From contig NZ_SNUG01000006.1 in the NCBI RefSeq assembly GCF_012027325.1, forward strand, positions 1 through 64,000: 64,000 nucleotides of DNA, written 5' to 3'. Within the stretch, counting starts at the first letter, position 1. Each line of letters opens with the position of its first letter. The position numbers and the translations under genes are program-made. Of the stretch, positions 61,418 to 64,000 are shown one piece after another. A model generated the notes under the pieces. It saw nothing but the letters and a program-made list of their open reading frames with translations, did not search any database and was not told where the DNA came from. Origin of the DNA: Thermococcus sp. M39 (lineage in GTDB: Archaea; Methanobacteriota_B; Thermococci; Thermococcales; Thermococcaceae).

Positions 61418-61660
61418 CTATTTTTCCTCCATCCCTTGTGATCTCCTCAAGCTTTCAAACCTCTTCAGCTCTTTTCCATGACCTTCTGAAAGTTGCATAC
61501 TAAAACTAAACAATATTTCTCTCTGTAACTCCTCCTCGCAGATTTTACGGAAATTATCCTCAGCCTTCCAGACTCCCACTTGGATTTCATATGGATATAT
61601 ATTGACAAGCTTCTGAGGGAGAAATTTTAGAGGTTCAACTCTTTTAGTATCTCCTCTATA
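61418..61660 (-). pseudogene. Unannotated coding-like frame, possible gene remnant
   Basis: On the minus strand an open frame of 80 codons runs from 61660 to TAG at 61418-61420 in a different frame from the gene that ends at 61627. It reads protein-like, for example KFLPQKLVNIYPYEIQVGVW and REILFSFSMQLSEGHGKELK. A GTG at 61579 could start a 53-residue protein; no ATG is suitably placed. It may be the tail of a gene that lost its front, or a small protein. No family recognised. Confidence 0.4.
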
Positions 61661-62691
61661 TCATCTTTCAAATTATTTTTAGTGGGCTCCTCTTTTTTAC
61701 CTTCAATCCTGAGCATAAGCCTTTGAATCTGCTCCTCAAGCTTTTTGAGTTCTTCAAACTGGACTCTCAGCTTCTCATAGAACTCCTTTTCAATTGGAGT
61801 AACTGGAATGGGCTCGTTAACGATTTCGGCAATTTTATCTAATTCACCAGCAAGAGCGTACACCATTTGGTGTATTCTTATGAAGCTTTTTTCTGGGTTC
61901 AGTTCTTTTGTTTTGCCATCTTTCGTAACTTTCATTGGAAGCTCAAGACGCTTCAGCTTGACTATTATGTCATTAAATTTTGAATATACGCTATCATCAG
62001 GAACAGCTATCACGGCAAGCTTCCTCAGGTTCTTGAGCAGGGAAATTAAGTTGTCTCTAAGTTTTGCAAATTCCTCCTGTCCCTTTCCCGTGAGCACATA
62101 GACTTTGGCCAGGTCTCTAAGAGACAAGAGACCTCTTTTAGCCTCCATCAGACCATTTTGAAGTTTTTCAGGCTCAAGGTTGATGGCTGATGTGAGTAGC
62201 TCTATAAACTCCTGAACTTCACTCTCTTTTCTTCTCTCAATCACATCTTCCAGTCTTTCAATCTCCTCTTCCAGCTCTGCTATGATTTCCCTCTTCAGGC
62301 TGTCTTTAAGTTCGTCTTTAAGTCCTTCAACCTCCTCTTTTAGGTCATGGACTTCTTTTTTCACACTGCCTAACTCGTAAGTGAACTTTGTGTTGGATTT
62401 TTCCTGCTCTTTGATGGCTTTCTCTATTTGGGCAAGCTTTTCAGAGATTGACTTGAACTCCCATGAGGCAACATCTTCCGATGAAAGTGCAGTTTCAATT
62501 TCTTTTATTTTGGAGTTAAGTTCTTTAAGCTTTTCTTTCATTTCATTCTCCAGCGACATCAGCTTTTTGTTGTACTCCTCAATGTCATTTTTGACATCGA
62601 AGTACTTTGAAACTACCTTCTGCACAGTATCTCTAACATAGTATATCAGCACAGCTGCAGTAGCTAGTGTCACTGCAATTTCTACTATCAT
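61627..62691 (-). CDS. Membrane-anchored coiled-coil protein (354 aa)
   Basis: The 354-residue protein has one N-terminal helix (EIAVTLATAAVLIYYV) and then long coiled coils (about 30-170 and 310-350), with a less regular central region (about 180-300) including ELLTSAINLEPEKLQNGLME and KRGLLSLRDLAKVYVLTGKG. It is tethered to the membrane and projects into the cytoplasm. No known family was recognised. It runs toward the propeller gene; the intervening region contains the coding-like frame. Confidence 0.8.
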   Translation of the reverse strand: MIVEIAVTLATAAVLIYYVRDTVQKVVSKYFDVKNDIEEYNKKLMSLENEMKEKLKELNSKIKEIETALSSEDVASWEFKSISEKLAQIEKAIKEQEKSNTKFTYELGSVKKEVHDLKEEVEGLKDELKDSLKREIIAELEEEIERLEDVIERRKESEVQEFIELLTSAINLEPEKLQNGLMEAKRGLLSLRDLAKVYVLTGKGQEEFAKLRDNLISLLKNLRKLAVIAVPDDSVYSKFNDIIVKLKRLELPMKVTKDGKTKELNPEKSFIRIHQMVYALAGELDKIAEIVNEPIPVTPIEKEFYEKLRVQFEELKKLEEQIQRLMLRIEGKKEEPTKNNLKDDIEEILKELNL

Positions 62692-63098
62692 AGCTGTCCA
62701 CCTGTTGGTGAAAATCCAACTAGAATAATGTGCTAGAAATATTTAAGGTTTTACGCTTTTATCATAATAGATTCTTTAATGTACCGTTGAATCTACGTCC
62801 CCACTAAAGGATGAGACCTTCCAAAATCACAATAATAGATCCACAACTACTAAATAAGCTAAGCAGATTTCTTTGAATTCATCACATATTTTTGAAATTT
62901 TTTTAATTGTATGGTAACTTTACCATGATTTCATTGTTTCTTTAAAATTATCTACAAAATTGAACCGAAACTGTTATATATTTTCCAACTATGGATTTAC
63001 ATTTGGGTGGAGTGCTGTCTGTACACAAAAGACGGAAACTCAAGCAACTCTATGACGTGGGCTCATGTGCTCACCCGGAAAAGTAGGGGGTGAGAGTC
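62692..63098. other. Intergenic region upstream of the HTH gene
   Basis: No credible coding frame is seen in the first 250 bases, which are AT-rich. The right part carries a promoter and a leader of about 95 bases with a GGGGGTGAGAG site before the ATG at 63099. Confidence 0.5.
62965..62984 (+). promoter_or_regulatory. Promoter of the HTH-methyltransferase operon
   Basis: CCGAAACTGTTATATATTTT is a strong BRE/TATA element, close to the one before the B12/radical SAM gene (CGAAACTCTTATATATG). The transcript start would be near 63007. Confidence 0.6.
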
Positions 63099-63425
63099 AT
63101 GGTGGTACCAATAGACCCTCACATATTACGTTCCCTTCACAGAAGTGATCTAAGAAAACGAATTCTCATTTACCTTCATGACATTTATCCCTCAGCAACA
63201 TACCTTTCTGAGATTGCTAGAGTTGTCGGCTCCGACCCTTCAAATGTTCGAGGGGCTCTGGTTGGATTGGGCAACAGATACAATGGCGAAAGCTCTCTGG
63301 TGTACCTAGGACTTGTAGAAGAGATAAATAACAACGGTTTTAAATATTATAGGCTCACCGAATACGGGAAAAAGGTTGTAGAGTATTTACGAGAGTATTA
63401 TAAATATTACAGAAAGTTCATGTGA
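63099..63425 (+). CDS. Winged-helix transcriptional regulator (108 aa)
   Basis: About 108 residues starting MVVPIDPHILRSLHRSDLRK. The helix-turn-helix is seen in YLSEIARVVGSDPSNVRGAL and the wing in FKYYRLTEYGKKVVEYLREY. This is a small archaeal MarR/ArsR-like regulator. The ATG at 63099 follows GGGGGTGAGAG. A methyltransferase gene begins ten bases after its stop, so the two are probably one operon. Confidence 0.8.
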   Translation: MVVPIDPHILRSLHRSDLRKRILIYLHDIYPSATYLSEIARVVGSDPSNVRGALVGLGNRYNGESSLVYLGLVEEINNNGFKYYRLTEYGKKVVEYLREYYKYYRKFM

Positions 63426-63435
63426 GGTGAGCTAA

Positions 63436-64000
63436 ATGTACAAGAACCTCGTTGAAATAGTGGATGCAAATCTAGAGCAGATGATTAGGACCTCTCTACT
63501 GTATGTAATCCAGCTTGGCACAAAGCATGGCATCTTCAAGGTTCTCTCCAAAAAGCCATCATACGTTGATATATTCCCTGAAATTGAGGTACACAATAAG
63601 CAACTTCTTCTGGATTTCGTTAGAACTCTTATAAAATTAGGTATAGTTGAGGAAACCCCAACAAGACTCCAGCTGAATGGATTCTCATATACAATTACAG
63701 TCCCGGCTAAAAATTACAGCCTGCTGCTTCCAGATTGGGTAAGCAGTCTTGAAGAGATATACCGCATGATAGATTTTGCCTTTATCACACCTGCTCATCC
63801 TCATATCTTAATGGACTTTGATAAAGATGCCGACTTCTGGGATATGAGAATGAGCACTAAATTTTCAAGGGTGTACAGAAAATTGATTGCCTTCCTTGGT
63901 GAATTGGACTCCAAGAAGCAGGTAATTGACATTGGTTGCGGTTCGGTTTCCCCATTGGAGATTGGAAAACAAGTAGGACCAAACGGCTATTATCTTGGAA
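63436..64000 (+). CDS. SAM-dependent methyltransferase (partial, C-terminus outside window)
   Basis: From ATG 63436 after GAGGTGAG, 188 codons remain open to the edge. The N-terminal helical part (MYKNLVEIVDANLEQMIRTS) resembles the dimerisation helix region of O-methyltransferase-like enzymes, then the class I SAM motif VIDIGCGSVSPLEIG appears at about 168-182. The substrate is unknown; the C-terminal half is missing. It is coupled to the HTH gene upstream. Confidence 0.8.
   Translation, partial: MYKNLVEIVDANLEQMIRTSLLYVIQLGTKHGIFKVLSKKPSYVDIFPEIEVHNKQLLLDFVRTLIKLGIVEETPTRLQLNGFSYTITVPAKNYSLLLPDWVSSLEEIYRMIDFAFITPAHPHILMDFDKDADFWDMRMSTKFSRVYRKLIAFLGELDSKKQVIDIGCGSVSPLEIGKQVGPNGYYLG

Overview
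The window comes from a Thermococcales archaeon, almost certainly a Thermococcus of moderate to low GC (in the range of T. barophilus or T. paralvinellae). The evidence is an ADP-dependent phosphofructokinase, ADP-forming acetyl-CoA synthetase, CGP-CTERM surface proteins, archaeal BRE/TATA promoters, GGTGAT-type ribosome binding sites and a carboxydotrophic CODH-hydrogenase-Mrp cluster of the Thermococcus onnurineus type. Many starts were moved downstream of the longest open frame because a GAGGTGA-like site sits 4-8 bases before an internal ATG.

Region 1 (1-14.3 kb, minus strand) is one energy-conserving system. Transcription runs corQ, corR (regulators), cooF, cooS, cooC, cooT, then from a second strong promoter (about 8790) a membrane-bound [NiFe] hydrogenase (antiporter-like subunit, NuoH-like subunit, fused NuoC/D-like catalytic subunit, ferredoxin, NuoB-like small subunit) and an Mrp-type cation antiporter (F, G, DUF4040, B, C, E, D; the last is cut by the window edge). 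CO electrons pass by CooF to the hydrogenase, H2 is made, and ion translocation is coupled to a Na+ gradient.

Region 2 (14.3-21.5 kb) is housekeeping: sfsA, a Toprim protein, xerA, ADP-phosphofructokinase, a maleate-isomerase-like enzyme, a small two-helix membrane protein too short for ordinary ORF calling, a nitroreductase, and thiI. Region 3 (21.5-29.1 kb) is unstable: an OPT transporter is followed by a frameshifted gene, a stand-alone ThiI-like PP-loop protein, a PLP enzyme with an extra G in a G6 run, an MFS transporter split by an in-frame TAG, and an IS200/IS605-type element carrying an RHH protein and TnpB. A gene remnant abuts the right end of the element.

Region 4 (29.1-48.8 kb) holds a probably transferred SnoaL-like protein, acetyl-CoA synthetase (ADP-forming) beta and alpha, a TIM-barrel isomerase, a two-domain MgtE-like transporter, endonuclease III, a PadR/ferredoxin/ABC-exporter operon with an 18-bp perfect palindrome at its promoter, pgk, two CGP-CTERM extracellular proteins, a DUF447 protein and a ferric-iron/thiamine-type ABC importer. 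Region 5 (48.9-64 kb) holds tyrS, divergent tRNA-Leu and tRNA-Lys, a DEAD-box helicase, a transglutaminase-like lipoprotein, a hairpin-rich gene-free stretch, tRNA-Arg, a GC-rich B12/radical SAM gene, asnS, an MTA/SAH-deaminase-like amidohydrolase, coiled-coil, HEAT and beta-propeller proteins, and an HTH protein followed by a methyltransferase that runs off the window.

The best targets are the CO system with its radical-SAM-like regulator CorR and candidate operators, the run of broken genes beside the TnpB element, and the multi-hairpin region at 52.9-53.2 kb.
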